In this document: in pieces, positions 26,302 through 35,185 of the stretch | How positions within the stretch are numbered: the stretch's first letter is position 1 | Layout of the letters: each line of letters begins with the position of its first letter | NCBI GenBank assembly: GCA_024998815.1 | Contig: JACEUQ010000001.1 | Coordinates: 1,178,001-1,242,000 of the forward strand | Length of the DNA: 64,000 nt | Origin: Opitutus sp. | GTDB lineage: Bacteria; Verrucomicrobiota; Verrucomicrobiia; Opitutales; Opitutaceae | Direction: 5' to 3' | Translations under genes and position numbers: made by a program | Notes under the pieces: generated by a model | What the model saw: only the letters and a program-made list of their open reading frames with translations | Told to the model about the DNA's origin: nothing | Databases searched by the model: none

Positions 26302-28587
26302 ATGTCCGACCACGCCGTCCTCCCCGTTCCCACCAAGCTCGACTACTCCCTCACCGGCGAAAGCGCCACCCGCGCCATCGAGCGCGGCCTCGCCGAGGCC
26401 GAGTGGTATCAATGCCCCATCCCCCGCGAAACCATGCGCAAGCTCCTCGAGCGCCGCGACGGCCCCGCCCTGCGCGACACGCTCCTCTGGTTCGTCCTCA
26501 TCCTTGGCTCCGCCTACGCCACCTACGCGCTCTGGGGCAGCTGGTGGGCCGCCCTGCCCTACGCGTTCTACGCTGTCCTCTACGCCTCGACCTCCGACTC
26601 CCGCTGGCACGAGGCCGGTCACGGCACCGCTTTCAAAACCGATTGGATGAACAACGTCCTCTACGAGATCGCCTCCTTCATGGTCATGCGCGAGTCCACC
26701 GTCTGGCGCTGGTCCCACACCCGCCACCACTCCGACACCATCATCGTCGGCCGCGACCCCGAGATCGCCGTCCCCCGCCCGCCCGACCTCAAAGCACTCC
26801 TCCTCGGCTTCTTCAACGTCAACGTCTATCCCTGCTACTTCAAAAAAATCTTCCGCCATGCCTCCGGCCGCATGTCCGCCGACGAGAAGACCTACATCCC
26901 CGAAACCGAGTTCTCCAAAATTTACCTCAAAGCCCGAGTCTCCGTCGCCATCTACGCCACCGCCATCGCCACCGCCATCGTCACCCGCAGCATTCTCCCG
27001 CTGCTATTCGTCGGCCTCGCCAACATCTTCGGCTCCTGGCTCATGGTCGTTTACGGCCTCACCCAGCACACCGGCCTCGCCGAAAACGTTCTCGACCACC
27101 GCCTCAACTGCAGGACGGTCTATATGAATTTCATCCACCGGTATCTGTATTGGAATATGAACTACCACGTGGAGCACCATATGTTCCCTCTGGTGCCCTA
27201 CCACAACCTGCCCCAGCTCCACGCCGCCGTGAAGGACGACTGCCCGACGCCCTACCCGAGCCTCTTCTCCGCCTGGCGCGAGATCATCCCCTCCGTCCTC
27301 CGCCAGGTCAAAGACCCCGCCTACCACGTCAAACGCGTCCTCCCCGCGCCGAAGTCCCGCGCCGCCTCTAACTCCCCGCTACCCGCCCCTCGCTCCCCGC
27401 TACCCGACGCCCAGGGCTGGATCGAAGTCTGCGCCGCCGCCGACCTCGGCCCTTCCGACGTCATCCGCTTCGATCACGGCAAAAAAACCTACGCACTCTA
27501 CCGCGACGACGAACGCAAGCTCTACGCGACCGACGGCATCTGCACCCACGGCAACACCCACCTCGCCGACGGACTCGTGAAGGGCAAAATCGTCGAGTGC
27601 CCCAAGCACAACGGTCGCTTCAACCTCGCCGACGGCTCTCCCGCGCGAGCCCCCGTCTGCCGCGGTCTCGCCACCTATCCCCTAGAGGAACGCTCCGGCC
27701 GCCTCTGGCTCAACGTCGCCCACTCGGGCGGCTCCGGCGCCCGCTCCGAAAAAACCTACCACCTCCGCGTCGTCTCCAACCGCAACGTCGCCACCTTCAT
27801 CAAAGAACTCGTGCTCGAGCCCATCGACACCTCTGAAAAAATTGCCTTCACCCCCGGCGACTACCTCCAACTCGACATTCCCGCCTACGCCGAAATCCGT
27901 TTCGCCGACTTCGACATCCCCGAGCCTTACGCCTCGGTCTGGCGCACCCAGCACGTCTTCGACCTAGTCGCCAAAAACCCCGAGGCCGTCCGCCGCAACA
28001 ACTACTCCCTCGCCTCCAACCAAGCCTCCGAGCGCGTCCTTCGCTTCAACGTCCGCATCGCCACCCCGCCCCCCGGCCAGGCCTGCCCTCCCGGCGTCGG
28101 CTCCGCCTACGTGTTTAGCCTCAAATCCGGCGACACCGTCACCGCCATCGGCCCGTTCGGCGACTTCCACCCCAAACCCACCCAACGCGAGATGGTCTAC
28201 ATCGGCGGCGGCGCCGGCATGGCCCCGCTTCGCGCTCACCTCTCGCAACTCTTCGAGACCGAGCACACCGCCCGCCGCGTTTCCTTCTGGTATGGAGCCC
28301 GTTCCAAACAGGAAATTTTCTATGAAGACTACTTCCAAACCATCGCCGCCGCACACCCGAACTTCGCCTTTCACCTTGCCCTCAGTTCTCCGCTTCCCGA
28401 AGACGCCTGGACCGGCCACACTGGCTTCATCCACGACGTCGTACTGGAAAAATACTTACGCGCCCACGCCAACCCAAAGGCAGTCGAATACTATCTCTGC
28501 GGCCCGCCCATGATGATCAAAGCATGCGTCAAAGTCCTCACCGACCTCGGCGTCCCCGCCCACCAAATCGCCTACGACGAGTTCTAA
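26302..28587 (+). CDS. Fatty-acid-desaturase-fold / Rieske / NqrF-type reductase fusion
   Basis: A 761-residue three-domain protein. Residues ~1-345 form a membrane di-iron desaturase or hydroxylase with His boxes HEAGHG (~105-110), HTRHH (~139-143) and HVEHH (~289-293) and several hydrophobic helices. After a Pro/Ser linker (~350-370), residues ~372-475 are a Rieske [2Fe-2S] domain with CTHG (~414) and CPKH (~433-436). Residues ~485-761 are an FAD/NAD reductase very like the C-terminal part of NqrF (YIGGGAGMAPLRAHL ~633, WYGARSK, WTGHTGFIHDV, CGPPMM ~733). Together they form a complete NADH-to-di-iron electron chain in one chain. Separate proteins with similar roles occur as MocD/MocE/MocF in rhizopine catabolism. 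The substrate is unknown; a sugar or sugar ether is suggested by neighbours. Confidence 0.87.
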   Translation: MSDHAVLPVPTKLDYSLTGESATRAIERGLAEAEWYQCPIPRETMRKLLERRDGPALRDTLLWFVLILGSAYATYALWGSWWAALPYAFYAVLYASTSDSRWHEAGHGTAFKTDWMNNVLYEIASFMVMRESTVWRWSHTRHHSDTIIVGRDPEIAVPRPPDLKALLLGFFNVNVYPCYFKKIFRHASGRMSADEKTYIPETEFSKIYLKARVSVAIYATAIATAIVTRSILPLLFVGLANIFGSWLMVVYGLTQHTGLAENVLDHRLNCRTVYMNFIHRYLYWNMNYHVEHHMFPLVPYHNLPQLHAAVKDDCPTPYPSLFSAWREIIPSVLRQVKDPAYHVKRVLPAPKSRAASNSPLPAPRSPLPDAQGWIEVCAAADLGPSDVIRFDHGKKTYALYRDDERKLYATDGICTHGNTHLADGLVKGKIVECPKHNGRFNLADGSPARAPVCRGLATYPLEERSGRLWLNVAHSGGSGARSEKTYHLRVVSNRNVATFIKELVLEPIDTSEKIAFTPGDYLQLDIPAYAEIRFADFDIPEPYASVWRTQHVFDLVAKNPEAVRRNNYSLASNQASERVLRFNVRIATPPPGQACPPGVGSAYVFSLKSGDTVTAIGPFGDFHPKPTQREMVYIGGGAGMAPLRAHLSQLFETEHTARRVSFWYGARSKQEIFYEDYFQTIAAAHPNFAFHLALSSPLPEDAWTGHTGFIHDVVLEKYLRAHANPKAVEYYLCGPPMMIKACVKVLTDLGVPAHQIAYDEF

Positions 28588-28603
28588 TCAGACCCCAGAG
28601 TTC

Positions 28604-28700
28604 TACCACGAAACACACCAAACACACGAAAACCGATCAACTGAAACCAAGGCCATGCGCATCCCCTGCCACACCTCCTACTTTCGTGTATTTCGTGGTT
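28604..28700. repeat. Inverted CACGAAA-type intergenic repeat
   Basis: Arms ACCACGAAA (28605-28613) and TTTCGTGGT (28691-28699) pair, with inner CACACGAAA and TTTCGTGT also matching. It lies between the oxygenase fusion and the TIM-barrel-like gene. A related CACGAAACACACGAAA stretch lies at 61933-61948. It is a dispersed REP-like element and may shape the mRNA between the two genes. Confidence 0.6.
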
Positions 28701-28709
28701 AACCCACCC

Positions 28710-29597
28710 ATGTATCTCAACGACCGCACCACCGACGCGCCCAAGCTCCGTGTTTACCTCAACCTCGACAACCTGTTCGACCTTCGAGCCGACTCGATTT
28801 TTCCGCCAGCGCTGGTCGCAGACACCACCGCGCGCGACGCCCGTCTCGCCGCCGACGGTTTCGAGGGCGTGCAACTCACCACGCCCGCCGGCACTCCCGC
28901 CGACACCACGCTGCCCTTCTGCGGTCTCGCCCGCATCAACACCCCCGCCGAGGCCGATCCCATCGCGCAAAAACACGCAGAGCGCGGTGACCAGTGTCTC
29001 ACCGTCCACATCGCCTGGGGCATCGAAAACGACGACGAGGTCGCCCGCCTTGTCGAGGCCACCCTCGCCGCCTCCGCCCGCCACCACCTCCCCATCTTCA
29101 TCGAAACCCACCGCGCCACCATCACCCAGGACATGTGGCGCACTGTGGAGCTCACCAAACGTTTCCCCGAAATCCGCTTCAACATCGACCTCTCCCATTA
29201 CTACTGCGGCCAAGAGATGGTCTACGGAGATTTCGACCACAAGCTCGCATTCATCCAACCCATTCTGGACCGCACCGGTTTTATGCATGGCCGCATCGCC
29301 GCTCCCGGTTGGATACAGGCTCCCATCGAGAACCTGCACGACAAACCCCGTCTCGCCCACGGTGCCGACTACCTCGCCGATTTCCGCCAAATGTGGACGC
29401 GCTCCATGGCCGGTTTCCGTCGTCACGCCGGCCCGGGCGACGTGCTCATTTTCGCCCCTGAGCTGCTCACCAGTCTCTACTACTACGCCCGCAAATTCTC
29501 TCCCGATCACCACAAGCCAACCGAAGAAACTGACCGCTACGCCCAAGCGCTGCTTTATCGCGATCTCGCCCGCGATTGTTTCGCCGCCGCCGGCTGA
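28710..29597 (+). CDS. Sugar phosphate isomerase/epimerase-like TIM-barrel protein
   Basis: A 295-residue protein from the ATG at 28710; the frame extends upstream but only through intergenic repeat sequence. It resembles xylose-isomerase-like (AP endonuclease 2 family) TIM-barrel proteins. Marks are FIETHRATITQDMWRTVEL (metal-binding Glu and following His), FNIDLSHYYCGQEM (Asp and His) and a late IFAPELLT. The family isomerises or epimerises sugars and inositols. The gene follows the oxygenase fusion after 122 bp of repeat. With the epimerase and AraC gene it points to catabolism of an unusual carbohydrate. The exact reaction cannot be told. Confidence 0.68.
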   Translation: MYLNDRTTDAPKLRVYLNLDNLFDLRADSIFPPALVADTTARDARLAADGFEGVQLTTPAGTPADTTLPFCGLARINTPAEADPIAQKHAERGDQCLTVHIAWGIENDDEVARLVEATLAASARHHLPIFIETHRATITQDMWRTVELTKRFPEIRFNIDLSHYYCGQEMVYGDFDHKLAFIQPILDRTGFMHGRIAAPGWIQAPIENLHDKPRLAHGADYLADFRQMWTRSMAGFRRHAGPGDVLIFAPELLTSLYYYARKFSPDHHKPTEETDRYAQALLYRDLARDCFAAAG

Positions 29598-29677
29598 GGA
29601 CTTCGATTGCGCCGACAAGCCTAAGGGCGACAAGCCGAAGGGGCCAAGCCGAAACATGTTAACATTTGGGCGTGACG

Positions 29678-31417
29678 CAGGGTCTTTTGTTTTAGCGGGG
29701 ATGGGAGCAAGCAAGGGCGAGACAGCGAGCCGGATTTGAGTGGAGGGTTTCGAGGATGACAGGGGTGGAGGCCGAAGGAAAGTGGGAGGCAAACAGACGC
29801 AGGACGGCGCTACGAAGCAGAGCTAGGTTGGCTAAGGCATTGACATTGCGGGTGCGAGAGTGGTCCTCGCCAAAGAGGGCGTCGCGTCGCCAGTGGTTGC
29901 GATTTTCAACCCCGGCCCAGTGGCCGCGGATCAAGCCCAACCATTGGGCCGGGGTGTGCGCATCGGGCAGGCGGCTCGATAGGTAGTAGCGTGTGAGCGG
30001 CTTACCCTCACCGGTATGTTTGACCACGCGGTGGGACCGGACGATGACCAGCGTGCGCACGAAAGGGTGCCCGATCGTCTCGGGTTCGATGGCAAGGGCC
30101 TTCAACTCCCACTGGTTGATGCGTCCTTGGCCGGGTTCGGTGTGGGCAAAAAAAAAGGGGGCGCAAGCGGCCCCTCGCAGGCCTGGGCGTAGGCATGCAT
30201 CTTGGGCTGGTTGCCTTTGAGCTGCAGGAGATAATCACCGCCGCGCTCGACGATCGCCCGGGCGGTGTCTTTTTGACAGTGCAGGGCATCGGCTGTGACC
30301 ACTTTTTCGTCAAGGGCTGGGCCGTTGATTATCGCTTGGGTTGCGCTGGGTTGTTCGCTGCGAGAAGGGCCCTCTTTTTGGTCGATTACCACCACGGTAA
30401 ACGGCGTGCCGTCTTCGTGGTCGGCCAGGGTGAGCAGTCCCACTTGATCACGGATCATCTTGCCGTCCATGGCCAGGGCTGCGGGTAAACTGCCGACTTG
30501 GGCGGCCAGCCAGCCGCTGAGTTTCTCGGCGAAGGCTGCCGGATCGAGCCGGGTGAGGACCTGATAAAAAACACTGTATCCAGGCACCGTCCAGAAGGCC
30601 TTCGTCCCGACCTTGCGCGGCAGGCACAACTCGCGGCGCTGGGCTTGGCTGAGGGTGGTGGCGAAGCGCGCGATCTCGGCGATTTCACGCCGTCCGGCCA
30701 TCAGCGCCATCGCCACCAGTGTGAGCACCGGGGCGATGCGGTATCGGGTGTTGGCCCCACGCGGATCAGGCACCGTGCGCAAGAGCTCCAGCAGGCTGCC
30801 TCGCTGCACGGCGAGCAGCGGCATCGTGCCCGATGGGGCCGCCCGCAGCCCCGCCCGGTGCACCTCGGGTAAATCCGCCTCGCGCAAGCAGCGGCGAGCC
30901 CCGCTCATAAGTTCGCGCAGCCACAACTTTTTGGGACTGTCGTTGGCCACATAAAAGTCCGCTCGGTGCCGACTGTAACCCGCCGTGGTGCCCGCCGCCG
31001 TCCAGTTGCTCGCCTTGTAACAGGTTCCCTCGAAGGACTCTGGATTAGTAAAAGTTTCGGCGAGTAGCGGGGTGTAACCAAACTGGGTATGCCATTGGTC
31101 GGCGAGTTCGCGCAGCACCAACCCGAGCACCTGCGAAGCCAGGTTCGGTTCGCCTCCCTTGGGGGTGAGCAGGAGGAACCGGCGGTTTTGCACGATCAGG
31201 CTGAGGCACTCCACCCGCGTAGTCGCACTCCAGCCAATCCACTGGTCGCGGTCCTTGAGTGCATAACAGGCCGGCCCCCACACCAACAGCGCGACAGCTT
31301 GCCCGCCTCGTTCGACCACCTGCCGCAGGTAGTCGCCCACAGGCTGCCCAGGCCCAAGATAATGCCGATCTCGAAGCTGTTGGTCGAACCACTCATGCTC
31401 TTGGGTTGCGGCTACCC
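29678..31417 (-). mobile_element. ISAs1-type element with DUF4338 domain, truncated
   Basis: The left end is placed near the CAGGGT at 29678, which resembles ISAs1-family termini. The right end is missing because IS21 copy B starts at 31418. It holds one frameshifted transposase gene. Assignment rests on the transposase. Confidence 0.65.
29692..31417 (-). pseudogene. DUF4338-ISAs1 transposase, 5'-truncated and frameshifted
   Basis: Read leftward from the IS21 junction, the frame gives a DUF4338 domain (RDRHYLGPGQPVG, RDQWIGWSATTR, NRRFLLL, ETFTNPESFEGTCYKASNW) and then an ISAs1/H-repeat transposase (LRTVPDPRGANTRYRIAPVL, LAMDGKMIRDQ, VVTADALHCQKDTARAI, YLLQLKGNQP). The frame breaks at a run of nine A (30148-30156) and continues in another frame to 29692 with the usual RGHWAGVENRNHWRRDALFGED segment. 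The 5' end is cut at 31417. DUF4338 is also the DruA core of Druantia defence, so the fusion is of evolutionary interest. Confidence 0.82.
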
Positions 31418-31518
31418 TGTGAGCGGCGGCGCGAACACCGTCTATTTCTGGCGGTTACAAAATCACCTGTCGTAAAAGCCGATGACCGGCCCCGCCAGGG
31501 GCCGGCTTTCGAGACTGG

Positions 31519-32286
31519 TCAGCTTGCGGGTTCGTCGGCCAGGCGGTCTTTCATGCGGTAGGATTTGCCCTCGATGACGACGGTCTGGGCCCGGTGCAGT
31601 AGGCGGTCCAGGATCGCCGCGGTGATGCCAGCGTCGTTGTTAAAGATCCCTGCCCAGTGTTTGTAGGCCTTGTTGGTGGTGACGATCAGCGAGCCGCGTT
31701 CGTAGCGTTGGCTGACGATCTGGAAGAGCAGGTCGGCCCCCGACTTGTCGAGCGGCAGGTAGCCGACCTCATCGAGCACGAGCACCGCAGGGGTCATGTA
31801 ACGCTTCAACTCGGCTTGCAACCGGTGCAGGGACTGGGCGGTGACCAGGGCGTTGATCGCGTCCACCGCCGTCGTAAACAGCACCGTGTAACCCGCCTGG
31901 CAGGCCGCGTAGCCCAACGCGCTCGCGAGATGTGTCTTCCCAAGCCCCACACCACCGCAAAACACCGCGTTGGTGCGCTCCTTGACAAAGCCCAGTTCGA
32001 AGAGGTGCCGCACCTGCGCTTCGATCAACTCCTTGGGCCAGTCCCACTGGAACTGGTCGACGGTTTTCTTGACCGGGAAGCGCGCCGCCTGGATACGCCG
32101 CTCCAGCGCCCGGATCTGGCGGTCCTGGGTCTCGGCCTGCACCAGTCGGCGTAAAAATTCGGCGTGCGAACAGCGCGCCTTGGCCGCCTCGGCGGTCAGT
32201 TCGCCGTGGTGGCGCAGCAGGTAACCGAGTTTCAGGTACTTGAGTTGATCTTTTAATAAATCGTTTTTTTCGGGTTCTGTTTTCAT
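31519..32286 (-). CDS. istB: IstB, IS21 helper ATPase (copy B)
   Basis: A 255-residue AAA+ ATPase. Walker A GGVGLGKT lies at 111-118, Walker B VLVLDEVG at ~168-175, and a C-terminal AILDRLLHRAQTVVIEGKSYR is typical of IstB. It binds target DNA and recruits the IstA transposase. Its ATG at 32286 overlaps the istA stop (ATGA). It is the only intact istB in the window and could also serve copy A. Confidence 0.93.
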   Translation of the reverse strand: MKTEPEKNDLLKDQLKYLKLGYLLRHHGELTAEAAKARCSHAEFLRRLVQAETQDRQIRALERRIQAARFPVKKTVDQFQWDWPKELIEAQVRHLFELGFVKERTNAVFCGGVGLGKTHLASALGYAACQAGYTVLFTTAVDAINALVTAQSLHRLQAELKRYMTPAVLVLDEVGYLPLDKSGADLLFQIVSQRYERGSLIVTTNKAYKHWAGIFNNDAGITAAILDRLLHRAQTVVIEGKSYRMKDRLADEPAS

Positions 32287-33749
32287 TGGGTATAGGGGCT
32301 TAAATCCGGGGGCCGTAGTTCGAGTTCCAGTGCGGCCAACGCGTCGGCGCGGGTGAGGTGGATCGGCCCGGCTTGCGGCAAGGCCCGCGCGCGTTGTTCG
32401 AGCAAGTTGAGGATGTAATCGCTGGAGTAGGCGCCGAGTTCATGGGCGCTTTCGATCGCCCGGCCGACTGCCTCCGTTCCATACAGGGCCACCAAACCCA
32501 CGATAGTCGCCAGGTGGTGTCCCGCGTTGAGCCGGCGCTCCTCCAGCCCCCGTTGGTAGGCGGGTGCCGCCGGGCTCAGTTCCAAAAACCGTAGCCGCAG
32601 GCGCTGCCGCGCCCCCTGCCGTTTGCGCTCCTCGAGTTCGCGCACATGCTCGGGGTTTTCCACATCGGCGCGGCGGGCAAAACTGCGGGCGTGCTCGGCC
32701 ACCAGGGTGCGTTCCGCAAAAAACCTCACCTGCGCCCCCTCGATCTGCGCGGTGAGTAGCGCCCCGGCAAACTTCGTGGGCACCGAGTAGCGGTTCGTTT
32801 CGATACTCACCCGGCACCGCCGCGACGCCCGCACGCTTAAGGTGCGCACCGCCGGACTGGCCACCGGGTTAAGCGGCAGGAGCGCAGCGCGCTCCTCGGG
32901 CAGCCGGTCCACCGGCCGGCCCTGGGTTTCAGCGTGAACGCGCACGTTGGCCACCGTTTCCAGCCACAAGCTGGCGGCCGGCCCCAGCTCGGTAAACCCG
33001 TTCATCTGCCGCCCGCCAAGGAAGCTTTTTTTCACGTAACCCACCGCGTTTTCCACCATGCCCTTGGACTGCGGATGCCCCGGCCCGCACGCTTTTATCG
33101 TAAACCCGTAGTGCCGGGCAAAGTCCAGGTACTGGGCGTTGTACACCGGGTCGGTCCCGGGCACATGCGAGAGGACGGCCGTCTTGCAGTTGTCCACCAT
33201 CACCTCGCGCGGCACCCCGCCGAGTTTTTCAAAGGCGCGCCGGTGACAGCCCAGCCACCACTCCTGGCCCTGCCCGAGGGTAAATTCCACATGCAGGAAC
33301 CGGCTGTACCCCAAAACCATGACGAAAAAACTTAAAGCCCGCCGGGTGCCGTCCACCTCCACCGCGCCAAAACTGCCCCAGTCCACCTGCGCGGTCTGGC
33401 CGGGGGCAAACTTGAGGGTAAGAAACGCCTCCAGGTTCCTCGGCCGCACCCGCCGCACGTAGTCTTTCAAAATTGAATACCCGCCCGTGTACCCCCGCTC
33501 GCGCACCTTTTGCCAGAGCTGCATGGCGGTGAACGGATGGGCCTCCAGCCAGCGCGCGATCGCCGGCTTGTGCACGTCGAGCTTGCTTGGCCTAGGCACC
33601 TGCGCGGCCTGGCTGCGCACGTACTTTTCCTGCGCCTGCCAGCGCCTCACCGTCTGCACGTGCAACTGGAGCGAGCGGGCGATTTGCGGCGCACTGTGAC
33701 CGGCCGCCTCCGCCTGTTTTATCCGGCAATACAGTTCGTAATCGATCAC
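32283..33749 (-). CDS. istA: IstA, IS21-family transposase (copy B)
   Basis: A 488-residue transposase nearly identical to copy A, with the same HTH and Asp123, Asp186 and Glu234 catalytic set. A few substitutions (for example CGPGH for CGLGH, FFAERT for FYADRT) show that the copies have begun to diverge. GTG start at 33749, coupled to the upstream 119-residue gene (GTGA). Confidence 0.93.
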   Translation of the reverse strand: MIDYELYCRIKQAEAAGHSAPQIARSLQLHVQTVRRWQAQEKYVRSQAAQVPRPSKLDVHKPAIARWLEAHPFTAMQLWQKVRERGYTGGYSILKDYVRRVRPRNLEAFLTLKFAPGQTAQVDWGSFGAVEVDGTRRALSFFVMVLGYSRFLHVEFTLGQGQEWWLGCHRRAFEKLGGVPREVMVDNCKTAVLSHVPGTDPVYNAQYLDFARHYGFTIKACGPGHPQSKGMVENAVGYVKKSFLGGRQMNGFTELGPAASLWLETVANVRVHAETQGRPVDRLPEERAALLPLNPVASPAVRTLSVRASRRCRVSIETNRYSVPTKFAGALLTAQIEGAQVRFFAERTLVAEHARSFARRADVENPEHVRELEERKRQGARQRLRLRFLELSPAAPAYQRGLEERRLNAGHHLATIVGLVALYGTEAVGRAIESAHELGAYSSDYILNLLEQRARALPQAGPIHLTRADALAALELELRPPDLSPYTQ

Positions 33750-34105
33750 GCGCCCACCTCCCGGCTCGGCGGCGGCGTTGCCGCCAGCGTGTGCGTTGGC
33801 CTGCCCCGGTCCAAGGAGAGCACCTGGTAAAGTGGCGCGGCGTAGGCGATCACCCCGGCCTCGATTAACTGCCGGCGCGCCTCGACCAGGCCGTCCTCGC
33901 TGAGCGTGAGCAGCCGGGCCAGGGTGCGCGTGGCGTAGTAACTCAGCCCGTCGGCGTCGCCCACGGTGACCAGGACCAGATAGAGGCCCCAGGCGGGGGC
34001 ACTGGCCCGCCCCAGGTAATTGCCCCGCACCAGCCGGTGGTCCAGCCAGCTAAACTGGGCCGGCGTGCGCCGGAGTTGTTCGCGATCGATCGGTTGTTTT
34101 TGCAT
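33746..34105 (-). CDS. IS21-associated small winged-helix-like protein (copy B)
   Basis: A 119-residue product identical to that in copy A although the DNA has several silent differences. Silent-only change suggests selection on the protein. Winged-helix-like core around ARLLTLSEDGLVEARRQL. It overlaps both neighbouring genes of the IS operon. Probable regulator or accessory factor; the function has not been seen directly. Confidence 0.66.
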   Translation of the reverse strand: MQKQPIDREQLRRTPAQFSWLDHRLVRGNYLGRASAPAWGLYLVLVTVGDADGLSYYATRTLARLLTLSEDGLVEARRQLIEAGVIAYAAPLYQVLSLDRGRPTHTLAATPPPSREVGA

Positions 34106-34607
34106 AATCGGGCGGCTGGACGTCGATGCCCAGGATCACCCGCCCCCGGGATTGCAGGTGTCGCAGCATGGGTTCGAGGTCCTCTTGTAACGTCACTCCG
34201 GCGAACTGCGCGATAAGCCCCACGAGCACAGGGTTTTGCGACTCCCATCTGTCTTGTAACGGCACGCAGGGATTCGGTAACGCCACCTCGGCGACCGGCT
34301 CGGCTTTAGGCTGGTGCACAACGGATTGCGTAGTTGGGATGTCTTGTAACGCCACCCGCCGTCGCGGCCCCCTCCGCCTTGAGTACCCCGGATTGGCCTT
34401 CCGCCACTCCTGCACCCGTTGGACATTTTCTGGGCCTTTCCAGTGGTCGAGGTTCTCCGGCTTCGCCAACCATTTGGCCTGACTGGCCGCCCGGCTCGCC
34501 CGTCGGCATCCCGGCTTCCCGCAGTAGCGCTGACGCTCGCGGTTATGCGCGTCGGGCAGAAAGAAATCGACACAGTGCAAACACTTGCGTGAACCGGTTG
34601 GATGCAT
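34050..34607 (-). CDS. IS21-associated zinc-ribbon-like protein (copy B)
   Basis: A 185-residue product with the same C-x2-C-x17-C-x4-C cluster as copy A (KCLHC, YCGKPGC). It differs at about two residues in the middle (CVPLQDR for CAALQDR). First gene of the IS operon. The likely role is DNA binding linked to transposition, inferred from the cysteine cluster and operon position. Confidence 0.66.
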   Translation of the reverse strand: MHPTGSRKCLHCVDFFLPDAHNRERQRYCGKPGCRRASRAASQAKWLAKPENLDHWKGPENVQRVQEWRKANPGYSRRRGPRRRVALQDIPTTQSVVHQPKAEPVAEVALPNPCVPLQDRWESQNPVLVGLIAQFAGVTLQEDLEPMLRHLQSRGRVILGIDVQPPDYAKTTDRSRTTPAHAGPV

Positions 34608-34799
34608 CGCTGTGCATCCGCCAAGCGTCCCGCCGGTTCAATCTCCACCCATTCGCACCCCTCATATCCCCAGCCGGACAGGGAAGAAAACCCACCCACG
34701 GAAGAAGAGTATTACTCTTTTTAAGGGGAAGAAGATCCACCGAAGAAGAAGTGCATTCCTAACCGCCAGAAATAGACGCTTTCCCGCTCGCCGCTCACA

Positions 34800-35185
34800 T
34801 GGGAGTGAGCAGGGCGGCGACGATGCTCTCGGTCGGTGCAACGAAGTCGGTGCAGGCTGCGAGACTTAGCAGGTAGGAGGCGTCGCCTACCCCGGGCGAA
34901 AGATCACGCTCGATGATCCGAGGGAAGCCGGGGCCGACGCGAAAGGTGTCGGCTTGGCGCACCGCGTAGCCGGTCGCGGCGTAGCGATGGGCATGCAGAT
35001 CGAGATAGCGGGCAGCGAGTAATGCGTCCTCGAAGGCCTCTCGCGCCGCCGGCAACTCCCCGAGGGCGGCGCGTACCTGTGCCACAAGGGCTGGTAAGGT
35101 GGCCAAGCCTCCCTCTTGTGCCTCCAACATGAGCACATAAAGGAACAGGATTGGGCCATGACTATCGTCGAGTTGACGCTCACTA
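34800..35185 (-). pseudogene. DUF4420 PD-(D/E)XK-family protein, C-terminal remnant
   Basis: About 128 codons, cut on the 5' side by the IS at 35186 and on the 3' side by IS21 copy B at 34799; the stop codon is supplied by the IS. The segments EAFEDALLAARYLDLHAHRYA, given here as EDALLAARYLDLH and AHRYA, then FRVGPGFPRIIERDLSPGVG and YLLSLAACTDF match the C-terminal region of the DUF4420 (PD-(D/E)XK motif) family. Such proteins usually sit in defence operons with Z1-domain ATPase, AIPR and methyltransferase genes. None of those partners is present here, so a defence locus was probably lost through IS activity. Confidence 0.7.

Larger units (their letters stand above)
31418..34799 (-). mobile_element. 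Four-gene IS21-family element, copy B (uninterrupted)
   Basis: 3382 bp with imperfect terminal repeats starting TGTGAGCGGCG at 31418 and, on the complement, at 34799. All four genes are intact: zinc-ribbon-like, winged-helix-like, istA and istB. No target duplication is visible (GGCTACCC on the left, TGGGAGTG on the right). It separates an ISAs1 remnant from a DUF4420 remnant, suggesting a deletion or recombination next to the IS. Confidence 0.9.
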
